Below are positions 13,877 to 20,608 of a DNA stretch of 25,605 nucleotides, in pieces. How positions within the stretch are numbered: the first letter of the stretch is position 1; each line of letters opens with the position of its first letter. Origin of the DNA: an uncultured Oscillospiraceae bacterium (GTDB taxonomy: Bacteria > Bacillota > Clostridia > Oscillospirales > Oscillospiraceae); NCBI GenBank assembly GCA_910589085.1, contig CAJUSG010000034.1, forward strand, positions 1-25,605, written 5' to 3'. Position numbers and translations under genes: made by a program. Under the pieces are notes generated by a model that had not been told where the DNA came from, did not search any database, and saw only the letters and a program-made list of their open reading frames with translations.

Positions 13877-13890
13877 ATTTCCCAGGAAAC
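13877..13890. promoter_or_regulatory. Noc-box-like palindrome upstream of noc
   Basis: ATTTCCCAGGAAAC matches 12 of 14 bases of the Bacillus Noc-binding consensus ATTTCCCGGGAAAT. It lies about 140 bp upstream of the noc start, in the 361-bp gap between noc and xpt. CCCAGGAAA also occurs just before it (13868-13876). It could be a chromosomal Noc site or serve in autoregulation. The rest of the gap to 13985 shows no gene. Confidence 0.5.
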
Positions 13891-13985
13891 CTATTGGGAT
13901 CTCTTCTCCGCCCGTCCCCAGCCATTTTTGCTGAAAGCGACAAGAATCACCGAAAAAAATTGTGGAAGATGTGAGAAAAAAGGGA

Positions 13986-14014
13986 TTGAAAGCCGGGTAA
14001 TTTTCTTGTACAAT
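13986..14014 (+). promoter_or_regulatory. Promoter of xpt
   Basis: TTGAAA (13986-13991), a 17-bp spacer and TACAAT (14009-14014) predict a start near 14021 and a leader of about 77 nt before xpt. Confidence 0.7.
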
Positions 14015-14041
14015 ATAGTCGTGATTTTTTCGGCCTATTGC

Positions 14042-14077
14042 GGCGCGGCCCACAGCTGCGGGCCGCCGTCATTTTTT
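14042..14077 (+). promoter_or_regulatory. Attenuator-like hairpin in the xpt leader
   Basis: GCGGCCC (14044-14050) pairs with GGGCCGC a few bases later and is followed by CGTCATTTTTT, which looks like an intrinsic terminator inside the leader. The 3' arm GCCGCC can instead pair with GGCGGC (about 14084-14089) just before the start codon, overlapping the GAGAGG ribosome site. No guanine-riboswitch aptamer was recognised, although Firmicute xpt genes often carry one. Confidence 0.5.
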
Positions 14078-14097
14078 CAGAGAGGCGGCGCATATTG

Positions 14098-14673
14098 ATG
14101 GAGCTGCTGAAAAATCGAATCCGGCAGGACGGTACCGTAAAGGGGAACGATGTGCTGAAGGTGGACAGTTTTCTGAACCACCAGATGGATGTTGCCCTGT
14201 TCGATGAGATCGGCGCGGAATTTCTGCGCCGGTTTGACGGCTGCGGCGTGAACAAGATTCTGACCATCGAGGCCTCTGGCATCGGGATCGCTTGTATCAC
14301 GGCGCGCTTTTTTCATTGCCCGGTGATTTTCGCCAAGAAGAGCCAGACCAAAAACATCGCCGGAGAGGTGTACACCACCAAGGTGGAGTCCTTTACCCAC
14401 GGACGGGTGTACGATGTGATTGTCTCCAAGAAATTTCTGGGCCCCGGGGACAATGTGCTGATTATTGACGACTTTCTGGCCAACGGCGCGGCGCTGGCCG
14501 GCCTCATCGACCTGGTGAACCAGGCCGGGGCCAGTCTGGCCGGGGCGGGCATTGTCATTGAAAAGGCCTTCCAGCCCGGGGGCGACCGCCTCCGCGCCAG
14601 CGGCGTCCGGGTGGAGTCCCTGGCCCGGATCAAGTCCATGAGCGAGGAGCAGGGCGTGGAGTTTGTGGATTAA
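14098..14673 (+). CDS. xpt: Xanthine phosphoribosyltransferase
   Basis: This enzyme converts xanthine and PRPP to XMP in purine salvage. The 191-aa protein matches Xpt in length and order: MELLKNRI, VDSFLNHQMD, KILTIEASGIGIA, FAKKSQTKN, and the PRPP-binding motif VLIIDDFLANGAA. It ends IVIEKAF and LARIKSM. The ATG at 14098 fits the conserved N-terminus; the ribosome site GAGAGG is distant (about 12 bp), consistent with control through leader structure. It is followed 68 bp later by a BMP lipoprotein and then nucleoside-type ABC transporter genes, so uptake and salvage of purines are probably linked. Confidence 0.95.
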   Translation: MELLKNRIRQDGTVKGNDVLKVDSFLNHQMDVALFDEIGAEFLRRFDGCGVNKILTIEASGIGIACITARFFHCPVIFAKKSQTKNIAGEVYTTKVESFTHGRVYDVIVSKKFLGPGDNVLIIDDFLANGAALAGLIDLVNQAGASLAGAGIVIEKAFQPGGDRLRASGVRVESLARIKSMSEEQGVEFVD

Positions 14674-14676
14674 AGC

Positions 14677-14694
14677 CGAAGCCCTTCGGTTTTA
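14677..14694 (+). terminator. Weak terminator-like hairpin after xpt
   Basis: CCGAAG-CC-CTTCGG is followed by TTTT. The stem is only six pairs with a very tight loop, so it may reduce rather than block read-through into the BMP lipoprotein gene. Confidence 0.35.
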
Positions 14695-14741
14695 ATATAT
14701 CGAACCATTGTGCTGAAACAATGAAAACAGGAGGAAGAAGA

Positions 14742-16049
14742 ATGAAGAAAATCCTTGCACTGGCTCTGGCTGCGGCCATGAGCCTGTCCCTGGCCGCCTG
14801 CGGCAATAACTCCGGGAGCACCTCTCCCGACAATCCGCCCGCCAGCAATCCCGGCTCCGCCAGCGGCGCCGGCGTGTCCACCCCCGTGGACAGCACATCC
14901 GACTTCAAGGTGGGCGCCGTCTATATCACCAGCCAGAACGACACCGCCGGCTACACCTTCCAGCACCACAACGGCATCACCACCGCCATGAAGGCCCTGG
15001 GCCTGGACCCCGCCGACCTGATCGTGGTGGACAACGTGCCTGACACCGACGACACCGCCGTGGCCAACGCCATCGACACCGTGGTCAACCAGGGGGCCAA
15101 CATCGTGTTCGGCATCTCCTTCGGCTATATCAACGCCATGAACGACAAGGCTGAGCAGTATCCCGACGTTATCTTCTCTCACGGAACCGGCTACATGGCC
15201 AACGACACCAACTTCAACAACTACTTCGGCCGCATCTATCAGGCCCGCTACCTGGCCGGCATCGCCGCCGGCATGAAGTCCGTGGAGCTGGGCAACAACA
15301 ACATCGGCTATGTGGCCGCCTACAACCGGGAGTATGCCGAGACCTGCTCCGGCATCAATGCCTTCGCCCTGGGCGCCCAGTCCGCCAACCCCGACGCCTT
15401 GGTCTATGTAAACAAGATTAACACCTGGGGCGACGAGGCCAAGGAGCGCCAGGCCGCCCAGGCCCTCATCGACACCTATGGCTGCGGCGTCATCTCCCAG
15501 CACTGTGACTCCGCCCAGCCCCAGCTGGTGGCCCAGGAGAACAACATGTTCGGCTGCGGCTACAACTCCGACATGACCGAGCAGGCCCCCAACGCCCACC
15601 TGACCTCCGCCATCTGGCACTGGAATGTCTACTATCAGACCGCCATCCAGGCCGCCATGGCCTGCGAGGGCGACGCCTCCAAGTTCGTGGAGAACATGGG
15701 CGGCAACGCCTACTACGCCGGCCTGAAGGAGGGCTTTGTGGACGCCTCCCCCCTGAATGAGTCCATCGCCGCCCCCGACACCCAGGCCGTTATGACCGCC
15801 GTCCGGGACCTGATGATCTCCGGCGAGTGGGATGTGTTCTCCGGCGTGAAGCTGAGCTACAACATCACCGACGGCAAGGTGGAGATCGTCAAGACCGACG
15901 CTCCCCTCATGTGCGATGGTGTCGAGCTGAAGGACGGCAGCCTGGTGGACAGGGACTTTGAGATCGTACCCGCCGGCGGCCCCCCCGTGGACGACGGCGT
16001 CATCAAGGGCTCTATGAACTACAACGTGGCAGGCGTCATCGAGGGCTAA
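14742..16049 (+). CDS. BMP family ABC transporter substrate-binding lipoprotein
   Basis: This 435-aa lipoprotein has signal peptide MKKILALALAAAMSLSLAAC with lipid-attachment Cys 20, then a Ser/Gly/Asn/Pro-rich spacer. The mature part fits the Med/BMP (PnrA-like) family, which binds nucleosides: FKVGAVYITSQNDTAGYTFQHHNGI, NIVFGISFGYINAM, YFGRIYQARYLAGIAAGM, NIGYVAAYN and GCGVISQHCDSAQP follow in order. The ATG at 14742 is chosen over 14721 because AGGAGGAAG lies 4-5 bp upstream and the signal peptide starts there. The downstream ATPase and two permeases complete the importer. Xpt upstream favours purine nucleosides or bases as ligands, which is an inference. Confidence 0.93.
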   Translation: MKKILALALAAAMSLSLAACGNNSGSTSPDNPPASNPGSASGAGVSTPVDSTSDFKVGAVYITSQNDTAGYTFQHHNGITTAMKALGLDPADLIVVDNVPDTDDTAVANAIDTVVNQGANIVFGISFGYINAMNDKAEQYPDVIFSHGTGYMANDTNFNNYFGRIYQARYLAGIAAGMKSVELGNNNIGYVAAYNREYAETCSGINAFALGAQSANPDALVYVNKINTWGDEAKERQAAQALIDTYGCGVISQHCDSAQPQLVAQENNMFGCGYNSDMTEQAPNAHLTSAIWHWNVYYQTAIQAAMACEGDASKFVENMGGNAYYAGLKEGFVDASPLNESIAAPDTQAVMTAVRDLMISGEWDVFSGVKLSYNITDGKVEIVKTDAPLMCDGVELKDGSLVDRDFEIVPAGGPPVDDGVIKGSMNYNVAGVIEG

Positions 16050-16074
16050 GCCACCCGCCCAGCGCAGACCCGAA

Positions 16075-16110
16075 CCGGGCCGGCCGGATATTCCGGCCGG
16101 CCCGGATTTT
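16075..16110 (+). terminator. Strong terminator between the binding protein and the ABC genes
   Basis: A perfect 14-bp stem, CCGGGCCGGCCGGA (16075-16088) with TCCGGCCGGCCCGG (16092-16105), has a TAT loop and is followed by ATTTTT. It would make the binding protein more abundant than the membrane components. Confidence 0.85.
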
Positions 16111-16132
16111 TGGAAGGAAACCGGAGTGGTAT

Positions 16133-16201
16133 GTAGGGGCGCATACCATGCGCCCGCCGGTCATGCACTGGAAACAGGCGGGCGGATAATATCCGCCCCT
16201 G
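16133..16201. repeat. GTAGGGGCG palindromic element
   Basis: The ends are GTAGGGGCG and CGCCCCTGC, with a second inner inverted pair GCGCCCGCC / GGCGGGCGG. It is non-coding, and the reading frame that crosses it into the ATPase gene has no ribosome site. It belongs to the same general family as the mutS insert. Confidence 0.75.
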
Positions 16202-16212
16202 CAATGCGGACC

Positions 16213-16285
16213 GTAGGGCGTGACAACCCGGCACGCCGTTACAAATCACTCCAGATCACGGCGCGCCGAGGTCGTCGCGCCCTAC
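16213..16285. repeat. GTAGGGCG palindromic element directly before the ABC ATPase gene
   Basis: The ends are GTAGGGCG and CGCCCTAC. Bases 16258-16285 match the mutS copy (reverse complement) and the post-mutL copy at 27 of 28 positions. The element stops one base before the ATPase ribosome site AGAAGGAAGGGG, so it forms the immediate upstream context of translation. Confidence 0.8.
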
Positions 16286-16302
16286 AGAAGGAAGGGGAAC
16301 GA

Positions 16303-17889
16303 ATGGGAGAGCAGCAATACGCCATTGAGATGCGGGGCATCTGCAAGAGCTTCGGCAGCGTGGCCGCCAACAAGGATATCAACCTGAACGTGAAGCCGGG
16401 AGAAATCCTGGCCCTGCTGGGGGAGAACGGCTCGGGCAAGACCACCCTGATGAACATGCTCTCGGGCATCTACAAGCCGGACAGCGGCACCATTCTGGTG
16501 GACGGCCGGGAGGTGGCCATCAACTCCCCGGAGGACGCCAAGCGGCTGGGCATCGGCATGGTCCACCAGCACTTCAAGCTGGTGGACGTGTTCTCCGCCG
16601 CCGACAACATCTGGCTGGGGGACGACAAATCGGGTCCGGTGCTGAAAAAGGACCGCTACAGCGTGATTGGCGAGATGGCGAAGCGATTCGGCTTTGACAT
16701 CGACCCCCAGAAAAAGGTGTACAATATGGCGGTGTCTGAGAAGCAGACCCTGGAGATCGTCAAGGTGCTGTACTACGGGGCTCAGATCATTATTCTGGAT
16801 GAGCCCACCGCCGTCCTCACCGTCCAGGAGACGGCCAGGCTCTTCGACGTCCTGCGCCGGATGAGGGCCGAGGGCCACGCCATTATCATCATCACCCACA
16901 AGCTCAACGAGGTGCTGGAGATCAGCGACCGGGTGGCCATCCTCCGGAAGGGGGAGTACATCACCACCGTGGACACCTCCTCCACCAGCGAGCAGCAGCT
17001 CACCGAGTACATGGTGGGCCGGAAGGTGGAGCTGAACATCCAGCGCCCGGTGGTGGACAAGACCCGGCCCCTGCTGGAGATACGGGACCTGACCATCAAG
17101 AACGACGAGGGCGCTGTGGCCATCGACCAGGTGAGCTTTTACATCCGGGGCGGCGAGATCCTGGGGGTGGCGGGCATCGCCGGCTGTGGCCAGAAGGAGC
17201 TGTGCGAGGCCATCGCCGGCCTGCGGCCCATCGAGGGCGGCATGATGATCCACCAGGGGGACAATATTGTGGGCCTCTCCCCCAAGGCCATCCTGGAGAA
17301 GGGCATCTCCATGTCCTTCATCCCCGAGGACCGGCTGGGCATGGGCCTGGCCCCCTCCATGTCCATCACGGACAACATGCTTTTGAAAAAATACGACCAG
17401 GCCAAGGGGCCCTTTGTGGACCGGAAGCTGGGCCGGGCGGAGGCCCAGCAGGTAATTCACGACCTGGAGATCGTCACCCCCTCCGCCGAGACGCCGGTGC
17501 GCCGGCTGTCCGGCGGCAACGTGCAGAAGGTGCTGCTGGGCCGGGAGATCAAGGCTGGGCCCAACGTGATTGTCACCGCCTACCCCGTCCGGGGACTGGA
17601 CATCAACTCCTCCTATGCCATCTACGACATCCTGAACACCCAGAAGAAGGACGGGGTTGGCATCCTCTTCGTGGGGGAGGACCTGGACGTGATGATCGAC
17701 CTGTGCGACAAGATTATGGTGCTCTGCCACGGCAGAGTGATGGGTGTGGTCCACGCCCACAAGACCACCAAGGAGGAGCTGGGCCTGATGATGACCGGAG
17801 CGCTGGACCTGACCCTCAAGCACGAGGACAAGCCCGCCGGCATCGCCCGGGACAGCCGTATTCAGGAAGCCGAGGAGGTGGAGGAATGA
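16303..17889 (+). CDS. Nucleoside-type ABC transporter ATP-binding protein (two ABC domains)
   Basis: This 528-aa protein has two fused ATPase domains, as in the NupB/RbsA-like subunits of BMP transporters. Domain 1 has Walker A GENGSGKTT (residues 40-48), signature-like AVSEKQTLEI, and intact Walker B IIILDEPTAVLT. Domain 2 has a degenerate Walker A (GIAGCGQKEL), signature LSGGNVQK (402-409), and VIVTAYPVRGLD, where Walker B Asp and Glu are replaced. Such asymmetry is common in this family. The start is ATG 16303 with AGAAGGAAGGGG upstream; longer frames run through repeat DNA. The stop overlaps the permease start as ATGA. It powers import of the ligand bound by the upstream BMP lipoprotein. 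Confidence 0.93.
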   Translation: MGEQQYAIEMRGICKSFGSVAANKDINLNVKPGEILALLGENGSGKTTLMNMLSGIYKPDSGTILVDGREVAINSPEDAKRLGIGMVHQHFKLVDVFSAADNIWLGDDKSGPVLKKDRYSVIGEMAKRFGFDIDPQKKVYNMAVSEKQTLEIVKVLYYGAQIIILDEPTAVLTVQETARLFDVLRRMRAEGHAIIIITHKLNEVLEISDRVAILRKGEYITTVDTSSTSEQQLTEYMVGRKVELNIQRPVVDKTRPLLEIRDLTIKNDEGAVAIDQVSFYIRGGEILGVAGIAGCGQKELCEAIAGLRPIEGGMMIHQGDNIVGLSPKAILEKGISMSFIPEDRLGMGLAPSMSITDNMLLKKYDQAKGPFVDRKLGRAEAQQVIHDLEIVTPSAETPVRRLSGGNVQKVLLGREIKAGPNVIVTAYPVRGLDINSSYAIYDILNTQKKDGVGILFVGEDLDVMIDLCDKIMVLCHGRVMGVVHAHKTTKEELGLMMTGALDLTLKHEDKPAGIARDSRIQEAEEVEE

Positions 17890-19007
17890 AAAACCAGCAG
17901 CCTCTTTTTCATGTTGTCAAGCGGGAGAGCGGCAGCCCGGCCCGGCAGCTGCTGGCCTATGTGGCGGCGGTGGTGCTGGCCCTGGCCGTAGGCGCCGTCC
18001 TGCTGGCTGTCCAGGGGGTGGAGCCCGTCACCTTCTACAAGCAGCTGCTCACCATGGGCATCCCCGGCAGCCGCTACCCCTGGCGGGCGGTGGAGAACTT
18101 TATCAAGCTCTTCGTCCCCCTGCTTATCACCTCCCTGGCCTTGTCTCTGGCCTTCAAAATGCGCTTCTGGAACATCGGCGGCGAGGGCCAGTTCATCATG
18201 GGAGCCTTCTGGGCCGGAGCGGCCGCCATGAAGCTGGGTGACACCCTGCCCCAGCCCCTGATGGTGCTGGTCATGGCCCTGTGCGGCGCTCTGGGAGGCG
18301 GACTCTACGGCGTATTCGCCGCGGCGCTGAAGGTCCGCTTCGGCACCAATGAGACCCTGCTCACCCTGATGCTCAACTATGTGGCCCTGTACTTCCTCCA
18401 GTTCTTTGCCGAGACCAAGGCCCCCTGGAACTTTTTCCTGGACCCCCAGTCCGCCCGGCCCAAGTTCGCCAAGTTCCCGGAGGGCGCCCAGATGCTCACC
18501 GTTCCCATCGGGTCCTTTCATCTGAACCTGTCTCTGGTGGCGGCGCTGGCCCTGTGCGCCATCCTCTTCGTCTATCTGAACTACACCAAGCGGGGCTATG
18601 AGATCGCCGTGGTGGGTGACAGCCCCAACACCGCCCGGTACGCCGGGATGAAGGTGGGAAAAATCGTCATCCGGACCATCTTTCTCTCCGCCGCCCTCAT
18701 TGGCATGGCGGGCGCGCTCCACATGTCCTCCGCCGGCGTCATGTCCGCCTCCCCCACCAACGACGTGGGCTGGACCGGGATTGTGGTGGCCTGGCTGGCC
18801 AAGCTGAATACCCTGGGAATCCTGGCTGCCGCCCTGCTCATCACCGTGCTCCAGTTCGGCTGTCAGACGGCCAGCGCCACCTACCCCGCTATCGACGCCA
18901 ACTTCGCCAACCTGCTCCAGGGCGTCATCCTGTTCACTGTGCTGGCGGCGGATTTCTTCACACGGTTCAAGCTGGTCATCCGGAGCGGAAAGGAGGCGGC
19001 CAAATGA
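17886..19007 (+). CDS. ABC transporter permease 1 (nucleoside/BMP type)
   Basis: This 373-aa integral membrane protein belongs to the BPD_transp_2 (RbsC-like) group. Hydrophobic segments are visible at LLAYVAAVVLALAVGAVLLAV, LFVPLLITSLALSLAF, LMVLVMALCGALGGGLYGVF, LLTLMLNYVALYFLQFF and several more toward the C-terminus. FWNIGGEGQFIMGA and GTNETLLTLMLNYVA are typical of this permease class. The ATG at 17886 overlaps the ATPase stop (ATGA), with GAGGTGGAGGA just upstream, indicating coupled translation. It pairs with the next gene to form the channel. Confidence 0.93.
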   Translation: MKNQQPLFHVVKRESGSPARQLLAYVAAVVLALAVGAVLLAVQGVEPVTFYKQLLTMGIPGSRYPWRAVENFIKLFVPLLITSLALSLAFKMRFWNIGGEGQFIMGAFWAGAAAMKLGDTLPQPLMVLVMALCGALGGGLYGVFAAALKVRFGTNETLLTLMLNYVALYFLQFFAETKAPWNFFLDPQSARPKFAKFPEGAQMLTVPIGSFHLNLSLVAALALCAILFVYLNYTKRGYEIAVVGDSPNTARYAGMKVGKIVIRTIFLSAALIGMAGALHMSSAGVMSASPTNDVGWTGIVVAWLAKLNTLGILAAALLITVLQFGCQTASATYPAIDANFANLLQGVILFTVLAADFFTRFKLVIRSGKEAAK

Positions 19008-19999
19008 GCGAACCCATCCATGTATTTACCCTGTTTCTCTTCAATATTGTTCTGGTGAACATCCCTCTGCTCTACGGCACTGTAGGTGAAATTGTAGTGG
19101 AGAAAGCCGGCAGCCTGGACCTGGGCGTGGAGGGTACCATGGCTGTGGGGGCCATCTTCGGCTACCTGGCTGGGTGCGCCGCCAACAGCCTACTGGTGGG
19201 GCTGGCAGTCTCTTTTCTGGCGGCCGGGCTGTGCGGTATGCTCTTCGCCCTGCTCACCGTCTCCCTCCAGGCCAACCAGAATGTCACCGGCCTGACCATC
19301 ACCACCTTCGGCCTGGGGCTGTACTTCTTCGTGGGCAAGGGCTTGGGGGCGGATTGGCCCGCCATGACCGGCGCCGACGCCCTGGTAAAGGGCTTTTCCG
19401 CCATCGAGCTCCCCCTGCTGTCCAGGCTCCCCATCCTGGGCAAGGCGGTCTTTTCCCACAACCTGCTGGTCTATCTGGGCATCGCCGTGGCCGTTCTGGT
19501 GTGGTGGTATCTGAATTTTACCAAAACCGGCCTGCGCCTGCGGGCGGTGGGGGAAAACCCCGGCGCCGCCGACTCGGTGGGCGTAAATATCCTGCTGTAC
19601 AAATATGTCCACCTCATTGCCGGCTCGGGCATCATGGGGCTGGGCGGCTTCTACATGGCGCTGTACATGAGCGGCTCCTTCGAGGGCTCCAACTGCTGGA
19701 TCAACGGCTACGGCTGGATCGCCATCGCCCTGGTAATCTTCGCCAACTGGAACCCGGTCATGGCCATCCTGGGCACCCTAGTCTTCGGCTTTTTCAACAC
19801 CCTTCAGATCTATTCCGGCCCTCTGGCCGGAGCCTTCCCGGCCTCTCTGGGCTGGCTCAACTCCATCCCGCCCCAGCTGTACAAGGCCCTGCCCTTCCTG
19901 ATTACCGCCATCGTACTGGTGGGCTCCTCCATCTGGAAGCGGGAGGGCTCGGGCCAGCCGGCGGCCCTGGGCCTGAATTACTTCCGGGAAGAGCGGTGA
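19004..19999 (+). CDS. ABC transporter permease 2 (nucleoside/BMP type)
   Basis: This 331-aa integral membrane protein of the same family is the shorter second permease. GEIVVEKAGSLDLGVEGTMAVGA near the N-terminus is the hallmark region (usually ...GxxNIGxEG...). NVTGLTITTFGLGL, GLRLRAVGENPGAADSVG and NGYGWIAIALVIFANWNP follow. Many hydrophobic segments are visible. The ATG at 19004 overlaps the preceding stop (ATGA), so the ATPase and both permeases are translationally coupled. It is the last gene of the uptake operon, and hairpins follow at 20002-20031 and 20066-20092. Confidence 0.93.
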   Translation: MSEPIHVFTLFLFNIVLVNIPLLYGTVGEIVVEKAGSLDLGVEGTMAVGAIFGYLAGCAANSLLVGLAVSFLAAGLCGMLFALLTVSLQANQNVTGLTITTFGLGLYFFVGKGLGADWPAMTGADALVKGFSAIELPLLSRLPILGKAVFSHNLLVYLGIAVAVLVWWYLNFTKTGLRLRAVGENPGAADSVGVNILLYKYVHLIAGSGIMGLGGFYMALYMSGSFEGSNCWINGYGWIAIALVIFANWNPVMAILGTLVFGFFNTLQIYSGPLAGAFPASLGWLNSIPPQLYKALPFLITAIVLVGSSIWKREGSGQPAALGLNYFREER

Positions 20000-20001
20000 A
20001 T

Positions 20002-20031
20002 CTGTTCCTTTTCTTGAAAGAAAAGGAACAG
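20002..20031. repeat. Perfect 14-bp inverted repeat after the transporter operon
   Basis: CTGTTCCTTTTCTT (20002-20015) and AAGAAAAGGAACAG (20018-20031) are separated by GA. It is AT-rich, unlike the surroundings, and starts two bases after the permease stop. It may be an amplified repeat type or an RNA 3'-end hairpin. Confidence 0.7.
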
Positions 20032-20065
20032 AAAAGAACTTTAACTGCCTGAAATAGAAAGCGCA

Positions 20066-20092
20066 GGAGCGCCCCAAATCGGGGCGCTCCTG
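20066..20092. terminator. Terminator hairpin between the transporter operon and the converging XRE pseudogene
   Basis: AGGAGCGCCCC / GGGGCGCTCCT has an 11-bp stem and an AAATC loop. T-rich sequence follows in both directions, so it may serve both convergent units. Confidence 0.7.
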
Positions 20093-20098
20093 CTGTTG

Positions 20099-20468
20099 TT
20101 AAGCCTGCTGTGCCGTCTGGGGCTGAGGGACGCGGCCCTTCTTTTTCCGGGAAAACCAGAGGCGGCCCAGCTGGAAGGTGACAACGCAGAGCATATGGAA
20201 AAAGATGATAATTTCGTCACACAGGACCAGGCCGATAAACATGCAGGCGGGGTTGGGAGGAAGGGCCGCCTCGAAGGTTTGAGCGCCGCCCCAGGCGATT
20301 AAATCGTACAGCCGCCAGAGGGGCGAGCAGGTTTTCCGCCGAGGGGAGGGCCGCTCCCGTCTCCCATTTGGAGATGGTCTGCCGGGAGACGTCCAGCGCC
20401 TCCGCCAGCTCCACCTGGGACAGCCCCTGCTCCTTCCGGTAAAACGATAAGCTCTCTTTCAAATCCAT
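20099..20468 (-). pseudogene. Frameshifted XRE-family regulator with membrane-like tail
   Basis: The first 50 or so residues are a clear HTH domain: MDLKESLSFYRKEQGLSQVE, then DVSRQTISKWETGAALPSAENLL. After that, the open frame turns into basic low-complexity sequence and stops at 20217. Moving one base, near 20338, gives a second frame that stays open to a stop at 20099-20101. That frame reads WRLYDLIAWGG, then a hydrophobic stretch (ACMFIGLVLCDEIIIFFHML), then a basic tail (SRKKKGRVPQ). The total span of 370 bp is one base off a multiple of three. The promoter and ribosome site (AAGGAGGACTCG) remain intact. A sequencing error or programmed frameshift cannot be ruled out. Confidence 0.6.
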
Positions 20469-20504
20469 AGCGAGTCCTCCTTGTTTGAGTAAAAATCTGA
20501 AGCT

Positions 20505-20533
20505 ATTATAGTCCTTTCAGGCCAGTCTGGCAA
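20505..20533 (-). promoter_or_regulatory. Promoter of the XRE pseudogene
   Basis: On the minus strand, TTGCCA (20533-20528) and TATAAT (20510-20505) are separated by 17 bp. Transcription would begin about 35 bp before the start codon. Confidence 0.65.
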
Positions 20534-20565
20534 CCAACTTTAGTTTACATCCCTCATTTTACCGG

Positions 20566-20601
20566 CAAAAAAACGCGGGAGCGCCTCCAAGGAGGCGCTC
20601 C
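20566..20601 (-). terminator. Terminator of the parvulin-type lipoprotein gene
   Basis: On the minus strand, GGAGCGCCTCC / GGAGGCGCTCC with a 2-nt loop is followed by CGCGTTTTTTT. It lies immediately downstream of the gene's stop codon. Confidence 0.85.
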
Positions 20602-20608
20602 TGTCATT

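Noticed and set aside
13868..13890. A ParB parS site
   Set aside because: The sequence lacks the TGTTTCACGTGAAACA-type core with CACGTG. It fits the Noc box instead.
16126..16302. N-terminal extension of the ABC ATPase
   Set aside because: The extra 59 codons run through two palindromic repeats and lack a ribosome site. ATG 16303 has AGAAGGAAGGGG and begins the conserved domain.
17202..17885. Upstream extension of the first permease
   Set aside because: It overlaps the ATPase gene out of frame. The true start is the ATGA junction at 17886, where the hydrophobic segments begin shortly after.
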